This document shows positions 24,482 to 34,943 of a stretch of DNA of 64,000 nucleotides, one piece after another. The translations under genes and the position numbers were made by a program. The notes beneath the pieces were generated by a model that saw only the letters and a list, made by a program, of their open reading frames with translations, did not search any database and was not told the DNA's origin. Position 1 is the first letter of the stretch. Each line of letters starts with the position of its first letter. Where the stretch lies: the NCBI GenBank assembly GCA_958295855.1, contig OY282383.1, forward strand, positions 5,084,329 through 5,148,328, in the 5' to 3' direction. This stretch comes from an uncultured Poribacteria bacterium. GTDB lineage: Bacteria > Poribacteria > WGA-4E > WGA-3G.

Positions 24482-24845
24482 ATGCTTCGCAGTGCCAGTT
24501 AAGTGGGTTCGTGGTTCGTAGCGCAACCTGTCAGTTTGCACACGCAGAGGTACAATCTAACAGATTGGGCTACAGTTAAGTGCTGCTGAACCTGCCGCAT
24601 TTTTTTTATACACAATTTTTGCATTCATGCTATAATGGTTTGGGTAAAATTTCCGGATGAAGTTTTGCGGAGAAGAGTGGCGGAGACAGGGCTCTGCGCT
24701 TACGAATGGTAATTATTACCGTAAGGGCGTTTAAAACGCGTCTCCCGGAGATAACCGAAATAAATTTTCAATTCTCAGAAAAAATTTGAACAGTTTTTGA
24801 AAAGGTGTTGTCTAATCAATCAAAGCCCTGAAGGAGAAAAGTTCG
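24482..24845. other. gap between terminator and sigma factor gene
   Basis: Contains a TATAAT-like box at about 24631-24636 and, closer to the gene, an ECF-type promoter candidate at 24789-24816. No ORF is supported. Confidence 0.5.
24789..24816 (+). promoter_or_regulatory. candidate autoregulatory ECF promoter
   Basis: GAAC at 24789-24792, an 18-bp spacer and GTCTAA at 24811-24816, resembling the -35 GAAC and -10 boxes used by RpoE-type sigma factors. It lies 30 bp before the sigma gene, as in autoregulated ECF loci. Confidence 0.4.
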
Positions 24846-25436
24846 GTGGAAAGAACTGAAGCCTTGCTTATTGCTGATCTTTGCGAAGGCGATGAGACAG
24901 CGTTAGCACCTTTGGTGGAAAAGTATAAACGGATGGTGTATCGCTTAGCGATGCAGATTACGAAAAACCACGAGGATGCTGACGATGTGATGCAAGAAAC
25001 CTTTATTAAGGTGTATCAGTCCATTCACACATTCCGGAAGGATGCCGCTTTTGAGACATGGCTGTATAGAATAACTGTGAACGAAGCACTTAATTTTGTC
25101 AAGCGTCGGGAACGTCGTCGCGAATGTGCAATCGAAACGGCAAAAGAATCGGAGTTCGATCCTGTTGCCCGGCACCGCGCACAGATGGCGAGCGACCCGC
25201 ATGTACAAGCCGAGCAAGCTGAATTGCGCCACTGGGTTACGGAGGCTGTCAACAGTCTCTCCCTCAAGCATCGGACGGTAGTTATCCTCCATGAATTTGA
25301 AGGGTTAACCCACGCAGAAATCGCTTCAATTCTCAGCTGCGCCGAGGGCACCGTTCGTTCCCGCTTGCACTACGCCCGGAAAGAGCTCCGAACTTTGCTC
25401 AAACCTTACGTGGATGCAAGTTCTGAACCGTTGTAG
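24846..25436 (+). CDS. ECF (RpoE-type) sigma factor
   Basis: 196-residue group 4 sigma factor. Region 2: VYRLAMQITKNHEDADDVMQETFIKVYQSIHTFR, with the DAxDxxQE core contacts, and WLYRITVNEALNFVKRR. Region 4: LSLKHRTVVILHEFEGLTHAEIASILSCAEGTVRSRLHYARKEL, a typical helix-turn-helix. The start is GTG 24846 behind AAGGAG. A zinc-finger membrane protein follows 92 bases later and is the likely anti-sigma factor. The stimulus is unknown. Confidence 0.94.
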   Translation: MERTEALLIADLCEGDETALAPLVEKYKRMVYRLAMQITKNHEDADDVMQETFIKVYQSIHTFRKDAAFETWLYRITVNEALNFVKRRERRRECAIETAKESEFDPVARHRAQMASDPHVQAEQAELRHWVTEAVNSLSLKHRTVVILHEFEGLTHAEIASILSCAEGTVRSRLHYARKELRTLLKPYVDASSEPL

Positions 25437-25528
25437 GCGCGTGAATGTAGCGGATTTTGCTAGGGGTTTCTGCGGATTTCCCCGTTTCTTCACACTTTGC
25501 AGACGCGAGAATGGAGTAGGCGATTTCA

Positions 25529-26542
25529 ATGAAACTGAAGTGTCACAAGATACAACGCCTTTTATCTGATTATATAGATGAGACGCTTTCTGAGCAGCAG
25601 GCAGCCGATGTTGCGTTGCACCTCCGCGCTTGCCCACCGTGTCGCCGCGAGGCAGCCGCCTTAAAAAAGACGTGTAACCTCATTGAAAACTTCTACGTTG
25701 GACCAGAGGCACCCGATGCCTATTATACTCGGTTTACGACAGAGCTTCAGCGGCGTATCGAACACATGCCGCCAACTGCTATTCATCAACTGTTACGCGC
25801 AGTTAGCACTCGCGTGGGTTGGCAGCTATCAACGCGGCTCTACCGGTTCGTTGACCGGTACTTGTCTATCGGACACCTCTTCATAAGACAGCGAGCGCTA
25901 CCATACTATATTGTCTTGCTAACGATGACAACCTTGTTTGTAGTACCCTTCCTGCTAAAACAGGTGCCTCATAGTTCTCTAAACACCCATCCGCCCGTTT
26001 CGGTACACCCTGCAGCAACGCTCGTCATTGAACAGGATACGGATGCCGGGCAACCTGTTGGAAGGCATCACAATATGAATCGGGCACTTTCGCCGTCGGA
26101 AGGTTCTTCCGGTGAGTCGCGAATCGTATCCTCGTTGGGCACCGATTTCTGGCAATTCACCGATGAACCCATAACGGAAGGCTATATCTTCACCAGACAC
26201 CGCCAAAACAGTTCCGGTGAAGTACCAAGCGTTGCCTTGGCCAACCGAGAAGGAACCCATAAGGGAACACACCTCCCGGGTCTTTTCAGTATTGATTCGG
26301 CGCTCATAGCCTACGCCGAGATTCCAACACAGAGTGTTCTGTTGGAGGAACTTCTTGGCCGCGATGTGTTAAGCGAGGGCACGTATGCCATGCTGTTGGT
26401 TCAAAGTATCAGGGGAGGAAGGCACGCGCTACAACAATATAAACGAAAACGGAGCGGGTTCAAAGGATTCGCACGAAAGTTGTTAGACGTGCCATTAGAA
26501 ATCCTCTCTATTACAGAAGTTCACGATTCAATTGAACTGTAG
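25529..26542 (+). CDS. zinc-finger anti-sigma factor, membrane anchored
   Basis: 337 residues. The N-terminal zf-HC2 motif (CHKIQRLLSDYIDETLSEQQ, then HLRACPPC: HxxxCxxC) is the ZAS fold that holds ECF sigma factors. One hydrophobic segment (YYIVLLTMTTLFVVPFLL) near residue 132 spans the membrane. The C-terminal 190 residues would be periplasmic and show no known domain. Position and topology predict that it sequesters the preceding sigma factor until a periplasmic signal arrives. The family assignment is firm; the pairing is inference. Confidence 0.87.
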   Translation: MKLKCHKIQRLLSDYIDETLSEQQAADVALHLRACPPCRREAAALKKTCNLIENFYVGPEAPDAYYTRFTTELQRRIEHMPPTAIHQLLRAVSTRVGWQLSTRLYRFVDRYLSIGHLFIRQRALPYYIVLLTMTTLFVVPFLLKQVPHSSLNTHPPVSVHPAATLVIEQDTDAGQPVGRHHNMNRALSPSEGSSGESRIVSSLGTDFWQFTDEPITEGYIFTRHRQNSSGEVPSVALANREGTHKGTHLPGLFSIDSALIAYAEIPTQSVLLEELLGRDVLSEGTYAMLLVQSIRGGRHALQQYKRKRSGFKGFARKLLDVPLEILSITEVHDSIEL

Positions 26543-26649
26543 TCAATTAATTAATTTTTGCAAGCCGCGCTTTCAAAGCGCACAAACGTATCTAAATCTT
26601 GTGGGCGTGCTTTCAAAGTGCGCAACATAAATTTCCAAAGGAGAATACA

Positions 26650-29600
26650 ATGAATCCCAGAATTTTGGGTATTATCGGCGGTCTCGCCTTGGTCGTCGCG
26701 CTCCTATCCCCTTTTATGATGGGGAGTTCCAAAAAGGTTGAACAACTTTACCAAGCCGCTGAAGATTTGTATGGACAAGCGGATTATGAAGGCGCGATAG
26801 CCAAATATGACGAAGCCCTCGAAGAATCAACCAAACGTGGTGTGAAAACAGAAGTCATTGACAAGGATTTCGCTACTCTCGCCAACTATAAAATCGCAGT
26901 CAGCTATTCCCGGCTCGCCGAACAATCTGGCGATGTCAATCATTACGACACGGCACTTGAGTACATTGAGAAGGTTGCCCCGACAGCAACGATTGCCAAA
27001 CACCAAGAAGGGTTAACCTACCTCTGGGGCCACATTCTCTACCGAACTGAGCAGTTTGAATTGGCTGAACCCAAATTCACGCAGCTGATTGAAAACTTCC
27101 CGAACAGCCTTTCCGTTGAGCATGCATGGTATGCTATCGGACAGCTCAACTATAAACTGCAAAACTACGAAGATTCCCGACGCGCCTTCAAAGAGGTTCT
27201 GGATGGTTTCCCGAATTCCGATTTTAAGGATGATGCCCAGCACCTCATTGCCCAGTCATTCCTCAACGAATCCAACTATGAGCAGGCGTATCAGGAATTT
27301 GATAAGATTGCTACCGAAGAGTTTAAGAACTATCCGCAGCTACAAGCGGAAGCGATGTATAAAGCCGCCTATAGCCTCAACCAACTCGGTAGAGACGATG
27401 AAGCCATCGGCCGCTATACCAACTTCATCACGCAGTTCCCTGAAAGTCAATTCGTCACGGCGGCGTATTTCGACCAGGGCGCGATTTACGCCCGACAGAA
27501 GGATTACGATAACGCACGCGTCAACTACGAGTTGGCACTGCAAAATACCGCCGACCGGACGCTCCAATCTGAAATTCAGTCCGCCATCGGACGTACTTAC
27601 TACGACCAGGGTGACTATGAAAACGCGATTGTCGCCTACACCACCCTCCTTGAGGGATATCCGGAGAGCGACTTTATTGCGGAGGCAAAACTCGGTATCG
27701 CCGACGGCCAGTTCCGCCTGGAACGGTGGAGCGAAGCCAGCGCGGCATACGAGCGCGTCATTAACGAACACTCTGACGAAACCGAGTTCATCCCCTACTG
27801 CTCCTACCAGATTGGCGAAGCCTATTACAAACTGGGCACCAATGAGAAGCAGGCAGGCGAAATGGAACAGTCCATAGCAACCCTAGAACTCGCCTTGCAG
27901 TGGTATCAGAAAACCATTGACGAATTTCCCCAGGATGCAGTCGCCCCACACGCCCTATACGGTGCTATATGGGCACTCAACGACCTCGGACGTCAGGAAG
28001 AGTTGGAAACCGTCGCGCGCGAGTTTATCGACAAGAACCGGAACGATAACGAGTTTGATATTCTCGCTGCCGAAGTACAACTCCGCTTCGCAGACATAAA
28101 GCGTACCGAATTTAAGCAGTACATTGAAGCCGCCGAAGAATACGCCAAATTGTGGGACTACCGGCCACTACCCAAGTTCCACCTCGTCAAACTGATGGGC
28201 AAGTTCTTTGAAGGCCGTTCCTACTACGAAGCCGCCAAACCGGAAGGGTATCAAGAAGGCGATGCAAACGCGAACTTTAATGAAAGATACCTCCAGAAAT
28301 CTGTCGCAGCCTATCAAGAGGCCGTCGCCATGTTTAACGACGAAGCCTTCCTCCCTGGTGTCTTGGAAGAACGTTACGATGACTTCAGTGAACGCGGCGC
28401 GCAGGTAGAAGCTTGTGTCATGAACGAAGCCCTCTCCCACGAAATGCTCGGTAACTGGGAGCAAGCGCGCGACAGGTACGCGTCTATTCCGGAGACAAGC
28501 GAATACTACGAACGCGCCCTGCTGCTTGTCGCCAACAGCCATGTCAAGCAAGGTGATAAAGAGGGCGCCATTAGTTATTACAACTCTATCTTGGCTAAAC
28601 TCGCCGATGCGGACAACCGTTCCTTGGCAGAGATTAAACTCGCCGACCTGCTCCGGGCAGAGAAACGGTTCGCAGAAGCCGCGGTTCAATACCAAGCGGT
28701 CGTGGATGGTAATCCTACCGGCGAATACGCTGACGATGCTCTCTACCTCGTCGGGCTGTGCTACTACCACGCGAGTGCAGAGGATGCGTCGCTCATCACA
28801 CAATCTGAGACGGCCTTCCAGCGTGTCATTAGCGACTATGCAGAGAGCCCGAACGCTGTCGAAGCCTATTACGGCTTGGCACTCGCCTATCGCGATGCCG
28901 CCCAAAAACATGGCGACACCGAAAAATGGCCACGCGTGCTGCAAATCGCTGACGAAGCCAACGACAAATATGCCAGCAGTGACGATGAACTCGTGCTGCG
29001 GACACTCGGCCATATTGAGTTGATTAAAGCCACCGCGATTGAAAACACGAGCGAAGAGCCGGATGTCGACACATTGGTTGCCTCTCTCAAGCGAATTGTC
29101 AATAACACCGGCGCCCCCGAAGATGCACGCAGCCGCTCACAATTGAAAATCGGGCACACCTACTATGGTGCAAACCGCTACGAAGAGGCACTTGCAGAAT
29201 ACCTCACTTTTGTGCAAATGTTCCCCAAGAGTGAACTGGCACCGAATGCACAATACCAAGCGGCAGTCTGTCATTACCAAATCGCACAAGCTGCCGAAGA
29301 TAAGGGTAGCAAACAGCTCAGCCTCCAAAACGCTGTCAGTGCCGCACAAAAAGTGGCAACCCTCACCTCCGATGCGGACAACCTGATTAGCGCAGGGTAC
29401 ACAGAAGGCTTAGCCAAACTGGGGTTAGATGACACCAAAGGTGCCGCCGACGCCTTCAAGAAGGTCACGGCGTTAGAAGGGAAAACCGAAAATGAAGCGC
29501 GGAAGACGCTCATCTTCCAAGCGCATTCGCGCCTCGCTGAACTCAACAGCACTCTCGGAAACTACGCTGCCGCGGTGCAAGAATATCAATATATTATTGA

Positions 29601-31350
29601 AAACACCGATGAGGCAGACCTGAAGGGACGCTCCTACTTCGCAATGGCGTTCGCGCAAGATGAACAACTTAAAGCCTACCAGGAAGCGTTGATGAACTAT
29701 CAGAACGCTATCCAACTGACCGAAGATTCAGTCGTCAAAGCGCAATCCCATTATCGGATGGGCTTGATTTATCAGGAGCAACTCAAACAGCCCGATAAAG
29801 CCCTCGAGGCGTTCCAAACCTTAATTGCTGAACATAGCGGTTCCGCCAATGCAAGCGTTGCCTCTATGGTTTCGGACGCTGGCATCCGCCGTTCAACCCT
29901 CTACGTTGAATTGGGACGTTTGGATGAGGCTATCGCCGAAGCGGTTGAGGCACTTGACCGGACAAAATCGAACCCGACAGCGACCGTGGCGGAAAGAGCC
30001 GCTGCACAATACAACCTCGGATTCCTTTATTCCGACAAAGCGCGCGCCCTCTTCTCTAGCGAAGCGGGCACCGACCTGCAACCCTACATCGATGCAAGTC
30101 GGAACGCGGCAGGTGCGTTCTTTGAAGTGAGTACCATCGCTGCACCCGTTGAACAAGCGGATAAAGAGACCGTTATCCCTTATGTGCAGAATTCGTTGTT
30201 CCAAGCCGGGCAGATTTACTATTCTGTCGGCGTTGGCATCACGCTCCCTCAAGACCTCACCAGCTGTCTGGCACCCCTGACAACATTTGTGAGCTACGCT
30301 GATAAAGGGCTCTTCCCCAAATCAGACAACCTCACCAAGAACACGGAGACATCGCTGAATTATCTCGCCGCCGCCAACTTTGAACTCGGGCGGATACAGT
30401 TAGGGCAGGATGGCGAAATGTCTGAAAAAGCGGTAAATTACTTTATTGCCGCCGCAGATGTGTTCCGGGATATGGTGCGGCGCTATCCAAATGCTAAAGA
30501 TGCCGCCTACTGGCAGTACCACGTCGGGGAATCCTACTACGCCGCGCAGCAATTTGAGAAAGCCATCGAGGAATACGATGAGGTCCGTACGGTGAACAAG
30601 GACCACAAGAGCGCGCCCGAATCGTTATACGCTATTTCCACTTGCTGCCAGCTGCTCTCCGAAGCCGCCGAAAAAGCCGGCGATGAAGCCACAAAACAAC
30701 GGTGGTACGACCGGTTGTTTGCGGCAAACGAAACCCTCGCGGCCGAGTACCCCAATAGTCCTTACACTGCCGATGCACTTATTAACATCGGGAATAAGTA
30801 TTACAACGCCGGTTCTGAACAGGAACTTGAACAAGCCGAACGCATCCGGCTCTATCAATTGGCAATTGAGAATTACCAAAAGGCAATGGATACCCCCGGC
30901 ATTAGTAATGAGTCAAAAGGAACGGCACAAAGCTATCTCTACGATACAGCCAGCGCGCTGGCCTTTTACGAATACGACCTGGCGACGAATCTGCTGGATG
31001 AGGCAAAACTCAGCCGCGGTGAAGCGCAGAAGCCCGCCGTGGAAACCGCTATTGCTAAGTTCAACGAAATCATTTCCGTGTATCCGACGACCAGATACGC
31101 AGATCTCTGCCTTGTTCAGATAGGCGAAGCGTATATGGTGTTAGCCGCTAACGACGATATGTACTTCAATGACGCACTGGATTATTTTAACCTGCTGTGG
31201 GCAAAATATGAGACTGTTCCCCCTGTCGACACAAAAGTCGGGGATGCACTCGAGTACGCCATCAGCCAAATCCAGAAGATTCAGAACTATATGAAGTCAG
31301 AAAATCTGGAAATACGGGATGCCGCCGGTGGCGGTGGCGGTGGCGAATAA
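26650..31350 (+). CDS. giant tetratricopeptide-repeat protein
   Basis: 1,566 residues from ATG 26650 (AAGGAG upstream). An N-terminal hydrophobic segment (ILGIIGGLALVVALLSPFMM) acts as signal or anchor. The remainder is an almost continuous array of TPR and Sel1/YbgF-like helical pairs, for example DYEGAIAKYDEAL, DYENAIVAYTTLLEGYPESDF, YYGANRYEEALAEYLTFV and QFEKAIEEYDEV, ending in GGGGGGE. Such YfgC/BamD/YbgF-like arrays scaffold envelope assemblies. It follows the sigma/anti-sigma pair in the same direction 107 bp downstream and may be a regulon member. No catalytic domain is visible. Confidence 0.88.
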   Translation: MNPRILGIIGGLALVVALLSPFMMGSSKKVEQLYQAAEDLYGQADYEGAIAKYDEALEESTKRGVKTEVIDKDFATLANYKIAVSYSRLAEQSGDVNHYDTALEYIEKVAPTATIAKHQEGLTYLWGHILYRTEQFELAEPKFTQLIENFPNSLSVEHAWYAIGQLNYKLQNYEDSRRAFKEVLDGFPNSDFKDDAQHLIAQSFLNESNYEQAYQEFDKIATEEFKNYPQLQAEAMYKAAYSLNQLGRDDEAIGRYTNFITQFPESQFVTAAYFDQGAIYARQKDYDNARVNYELALQNTADRTLQSEIQSAIGRTYYDQGDYENAIVAYTTLLEGYPESDFIAEAKLGIADGQFRLERWSEASAAYERVINEHSDETEFIPYCSYQIGEAYYKLGTNEKQAGEMEQSIATLELALQWYQKTIDEFPQDAVAPHALYGAIWALNDLGRQEELETVAREFIDKNRNDNEFDILAAEVQLRFADIKRTEFKQYIEAAEEYAKLWDYRPLPKFHLVKLMGKFFEGRSYYEAAKPEGYQEGDANANFNERYLQKSVAAYQEAVAMFNDEAFLPGVLEERYDDFSERGAQVEACVMNEALSHEMLGNWEQARDRYASIPETSEYYERALLLVANSHVKQGDKEGAISYYNSILAKLADADNRSLAEIKLADLLRAEKRFAEAAVQYQAVVDGNPTGEYADDALYLVGLCYYHASAEDASLITQSETAFQRVISDYAESPNAVEAYYGLALAYRDAAQKHGDTEKWPRVLQIADEANDKYASSDDELVLRTLGHIELIKATAIENTSEEPDVDTLVASLKRIVNNTGAPEDARSRSQLKIGHTYYGANRYEEALAEYLTFVQMFPKSELAPNAQYQAAVCHYQIAQAAEDKGSKQLSLQNAVSAAQKVATLTSDADNLISAGYTEGLAKLGLDDTKGAADAFKKVTALEGKTENEARKTLIFQAHSRLAELNSTLGNYAAAVQEYQYIIENTDEADLKGRSYFAMAFAQDEQLKAYQEALMNYQNAIQLTEDSVVKAQSHYRMGLIYQEQLKQPDKALEAFQTLIAEHSGSANASVASMVSDAGIRRSTLYVELGRLDEAIAEAVEALDRTKSNPTATVAERAAAQYNLGFLYSDKARALFSSEAGTDLQPYIDASRNAAGAFFEVSTIAAPVEQADKETVIPYVQNSLFQAGQIYYSVGVGITLPQDLTSCLAPLTTFVSYADKGLFPKSDNLTKNTETSLNYLAAANFELGRIQLGQDGEMSEKAVNYFIAAADVFRDMVRRYPNAKDAAYWQYHVGESYYAAQQFEKAIEEYDEVRTVNKDHKSAPESLYAISTCCQLLSEAAEKAGDEATKQRWYDRLFAANETLAAEYPNSPYTADALINIGNKYYNAGSEQELEQAERIRLYQLAIENYQKAMDTPGISNESKGTAQSYLYDTASALAFYEYDLATNLLDEAKLSRGEAQKPAVETAIAKFNEIISVYPTTRYADLCLVQIGEAYMVLAANDDMYFNDALDYFNLLWAKYETVPPVDTKVGDALEYAISQIQKIQNYMKSENLEIRDAAGGGGGGE

Positions 31351-31606
31351 CTGTCTTTCGCCCGTGCTCGCCTTTTTTCGTATACGATTCCTGTTTCACC
31401 CCGAGCACGGGTGCTAACATTAGAAACTTGGAAGGATGGAAGCCTGGAAGATTGGAGGTGCTAACCCCCTATTCTTCCAGCCAAGTCCTTCCACGTTTTT
31501 AACCTTCCTCATCTCTACGAACATTTTGCTTTCAGCAGTTGTAGGAGCGATGCCATAGAGCTCGCCCAACCTCTTACACCCCTAACCAAAGGAGCCTGCC
31601 AAAACA
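31351..31606. other. gap with a long-loop inverted repeat
   Basis: CCCGTGCTCG (about 31360) and CGAGCACGGG (about 31402) form a 10-bp perfect inverted repeat with a loop of about 32 nt after the TPR gene. A purine-rich AAGGATGGAAGCCTGGAAG stretch follows. It is not a canonical terminator. Confidence 0.5.
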
Positions 31607-32782
31607 GTGTACGATGAATTAATAGCCCCACCGCGCGTCCTTCTCGGCCCAGGGCCCAGTGAAGCGAATGCGCGGGTACTCAAAGCCATGACAACCCCCA
31701 TGCTGGGGTACTTAGATACCGAATTTGTCCATATCATGGATGACACGGTGGCACTGCTACGGCGTGTGTTTGGCACACAAAACCGGCTGACTTTACCTGT
31801 CTCCGGCACCGGCACCGCCGGCATGGAAGCCGCACTTGCCAACATCATTGAACCCGGAGACGCAGTGGTTGTCGGAATCAACGGCTACTTCGGCGAAAGA
31901 ATAGCAGAGATTGCAAGAAGGTGCGGCGGCACCGTCACAACCCTGCACGCCGACTGGGGAACACCCCTTCCAGCGGAAAAAATGGCCGAAGCGATAGCGA
32001 AAACCGCGCCAAAGTTAGTCGCGCTTGTGCATGCCGAGACATCTACCGGTATCCTCCAACCGCTTGAGGACATCATTCAGATTGCCCATGAACATGATGC
32101 ACTGTTTCTCGCAGACTGCGTTACCTCCCTCGGCGGGCAACCGGTGGACTTGGATGCACGTGGCATTGATATTGCTTACAGTTGTACCCAAAAATGCCTT
32201 GCCGCGCCACCGGGACTCTCACCTATCAGCTTCAGCGAACGCGCGGTTGCGGCAATTCGGCACCGAAAAACGCCAATCCAGAGCTTTTATCTCGATATGA
32301 CGCTCCTCGAAAACTACTGGCACGGCTCTGCACGCCGCTATCATCACACCGTCTCCATGTCCCTCATCTATGCATTACGGGAAGCATTGCGCGTTGTATT
32401 GGAAGAAGGCACCTACGCCCGCTATAAGCGGCACGAAAACAATGCGCGCGCGCTGCTAGCAGGTGCAAAAGCCATCGGACTGGAACCAGCTGCAGCGGAA
32501 GGCTACCGTGCGCCGATGCTAACTACGTTACGCATTCCGGAAGGAATTGATGATGCGACTATTCGGAAACGTTTAATAGAGGACTATGGAATAGAAATCG
32601 GTGCCGGGTTAGGCATTTTTGCAGGCAAGGCCTGGAGAATCGGCTTGATGGGAGAATCTTCTAACGAACGGAACGTCATGCTCGTGCTCACTGCGTTGGA
32701 AAAACTGCTCATTGCGTTTGGGCATGCAGTTGAACCCGGTTCTGCGGTGCACGCTGCAGCGCAGGTTTATGCTGATAGGTGA
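31607..32782 (+). CDS. class V aminotransferase (alanine/serine-glyoxylate type)
   Basis: Fold-type I PLP enzyme of the AGXT/PucG-like group, 391 residues. Seen: LLGPGPSEANARVLKAM at the N-terminus, PVSGTGTAGMEAALANI (cofactor phosphate region), LVALVHAETSTG, LFLADCVTSLGG (Asp pairing with the pyridine N) and SCTQKCLAAPPG, in which the Lys forms the Schiff base. It transfers an amino group between an amino acid and glyoxylate; the exact substrate is not decidable. The start is GTG 31607, about 12 bases after GGAG. Monocistronic. Confidence 0.9.
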   Translation: MYDELIAPPRVLLGPGPSEANARVLKAMTTPMLGYLDTEFVHIMDDTVALLRRVFGTQNRLTLPVSGTGTAGMEAALANIIEPGDAVVVGINGYFGERIAEIARRCGGTVTTLHADWGTPLPAEKMAEAIAKTAPKLVALVHAETSTGILQPLEDIIQIAHEHDALFLADCVTSLGGQPVDLDARGIDIAYSCTQKCLAAPPGLSPISFSERAVAAIRHRKTPIQSFYLDMTLLENYWHGSARRYHHTVSMSLIYALREALRVVLEEGTYARYKRHENNARALLAGAKAIGLEPAAAEGYRAPMLTTLRIPEGIDDATIRKRLIEDYGIEIGAGLGIFAGKAWRIGLMGESSNERNVMLVLTALEKLLIAFGHAVEPGSAVHAAAQVYADR

Positions 32783-32926
32783 CCCGGAAAGATGTGCGTG
32801 TCTCCGACTTCCGCCGCATCTGTTTCGTATCATTGATTTCTGAGACAATAGTATCCGAGCAGAGAAATGAAATTGGGATTCGCAGACCTTTATGAGTGCG
32901 TAACAGATCCAAAGTCGGAAATTTTC

Positions 32927-32955
32927 TTGACTTTTACCCGCAATTAGGGTATAAT
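32927..32955 (+). promoter_or_regulatory. promoter of the ABC exporter pair
   Basis: TTGACT (32927-32932), a 17-bp spacer and TATAAT (32950-32955), 140 bp before the first ABC gene. An imperfect stem-loop (GCTGCTTTTCTCGCTG...AGAAGCAGG) follows in the leader. Confidence 0.65.
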
Positions 32956-33095
32956 ATTAAAAGCTGCTTTTCTCGCTGTTTAAACAAGAAGCAGGTCCTT
33001 TTTTCAAAAATTCTCCTATACCTTAACGCCCCGTGCCGGGGAAGTCTTCACGACTTTTAACATAAAAGTCGTAACCGCCAATACTTTCAACACTC

Positions 33096-34943
33096 ATGGA
33101 AAAAAAAGAACCTGATATTCAGCTGGAGCAGTGGAATCCTCCTGTTAAGGCATGGGGCCCTGTATATAAAGCGATTTTCCGCTCCTTTGGCATGATATGG
33201 ACTGCGGGGAAAGTCGAAGCATCGGTGATTTTCCTGTTGATGCTCATCCAGGGTTTGTTACCGGTACTCATTCTCTACTTAAGTCGGGATATCATTGATA
33301 CGGTCATCGCTATTTCAGATACGAACAATCAGAGTTTTCGGGATGTGGCTCCACTTTTAATTGCACTAGCACTTGCCACGATCGTCTTGCAAATAATAGG
33401 ACCGATTTTCCTTTTGATGAAAAGCATCCTTGGCGATAAAATGCGTCGGCATGTGACACTCCTCGTGATGGAGACTGCCAATAGACATCCAGATATCGCA
33501 CACTTTGAAGATCCAAAACTGCACGACCAACTCCAACAGGTTGGGCATATTGAACAAAGTAGTGCTGGCTTAGTTATTCATGCTTTTCAGGCTGGGAGCG
33601 ATTTTTGGGGGTTGATTTCGGTTGCCCTCTTCCTGTCCTTATTTCATCCACTGGCACCGCTGCTGCTAATGCTTTGTGCATTACCCTACGCCCTGGCGCA
33701 CTATAAGTACGCGAACCTCTTTGGAATTGCGCTTCAATTTCAAGCACCCGAAGCCAGAAAACTCGACTATTTCAGAAATCAGTTTCTCTCTCACGAAAAC
33801 GCCAAAGATGTTCGTATTTTTGGGCTACACGATTTCTTTTTCGGAAAGTATCGGCACATCTTTAGACAGATTCTCGGCGTACTCTGGTCGGTCCGAAAGC
33901 GTGAGTTTCGTACGCTTTCACTCTATGCCTTATTGGGCGGTGCTGCTGTGTGTGCCGTTTATGTTGCCCTTTTTCGACAGACGATTCGCGGTGAGTTAAG
34001 TGTCGGTGAACTCACCGCCTACGCGGGTGCCACCCTCCTCATCTGGACAAGCATGAGCACTTCCCTCTTCAACTTCGCTTACATGCATCGCGTCGGGGGA
34101 TTTTTAACCCACCTTTATGACTTTCTCAAAAGAAAGCCGGTCATTAAAATGGTACCCGAAGCATTCGCCAAACCGGCACCCCGTCCCTTTCAAAAAGGCA
34201 TCGAATTTAGAAATGTCTCCTTTTCTTACCCCAACACAGACCGAAAGATTTTGGACGGTATCTCCTTGAACATTCACCCCGGGGAAACCGTCGCCATCGT
34301 TGGAAAAAACGGTGCTGGAAAAACAACCTTAGTCAAATTAATCACACGAATGTATGACCCGAGTGACGGAAACATTTATCTCGATAATGTTCCCATCCAT
34401 CACTATAATCTTGACGATTTACGCGCCCAAATGAGCGTCGTCGATCAGGATTTTCTCAAATACCAACTTAGCGCACAGGAAAATATCGGACTCGGCAATG
34501 TTGATAGACTTTCTGAATTAGAACACATCAAAGCCGCAGCTCAAAAAGCAGGTGCCGATTTTATAGACGAACTCCCAAATGGATATCAAACCATACTCTC
34601 GCGTCAGTTTGAAGGCGGCACAGAACTCTCAGGTGGACAATGGCAAAAAATTGCAATCGCTCGAGCCCTCACCCGAGATGCCCAACTCCTCATCCTCGAT
34701 GAACCCACCGCAGCCCTCGATGTCCGCAGTGAGCACGATATCTATGCTCGCTTTCAGGAATTAACGAAAGAGAAAACAACCGTATTGATTTCTCACCGAA
34801 TGTCAACCGTTCGCATGGCGGAGCGACTCCTGGTGCTAGATGGTGGGAAATTGATCGAAGAAGGGACTCACGAGGAATTGATGAAAGATAACGGGTTATA
34901 TGCCCGACTCTACACCCTCCAGGCGGAACATTACGATGTTTAA
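33096..34943 (+). CDS. ABC exporter subunit (fused permease-ATPase)
   Basis: 615 residues: an N-terminal transmembrane half (about six helices to residue 330) and a C-terminal ATPase with Walker A VGKNGAGKTT near residue 408, signature LSGGQWQKIAIARAL, Walker B LLILDEPTAALD and switch LISHRM. MsbA/LmrA-type architecture. Its stop overlaps the start of a second, similar gene by 8 bases, so the product is probably one half of a heterodimeric exporter. The substrate (lipid, peptide or drug) is unknown. Confidence 0.93.
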   Translation: MEKKEPDIQLEQWNPPVKAWGPVYKAIFRSFGMIWTAGKVEASVIFLLMLIQGLLPVLILYLSRDIIDTVIAISDTNNQSFRDVAPLLIALALATIVLQIIGPIFLLMKSILGDKMRRHVTLLVMETANRHPDIAHFEDPKLHDQLQQVGHIEQSSAGLVIHAFQAGSDFWGLISVALFLSLFHPLAPLLLMLCALPYALAHYKYANLFGIALQFQAPEARKLDYFRNQFLSHENAKDVRIFGLHDFFFGKYRHIFRQILGVLWSVRKREFRTLSLYALLGGAAVCAVYVALFRQTIRGELSVGELTAYAGATLLIWTSMSTSLFNFAYMHRVGGFLTHLYDFLKRKPVIKMVPEAFAKPAPRPFQKGIEFRNVSFSYPNTDRKILDGISLNIHPGETVAIVGKNGAGKTTLVKLITRMYDPSDGNIYLDNVPIHHYNLDDLRAQMSVVDQDFLKYQLSAQENIGLGNVDRLSELEHIKAAAQKAGADFIDELPNGYQTILSRQFEGGTELSGGQWQKIAIARALTRDAQLLILDEPTAALDVRSEHDIYARFQELTKEKTTVLISHRMSTVRMAERLLVLDGGKLIEEGTHEELMKDNGLYARLYTLQAEHYDV

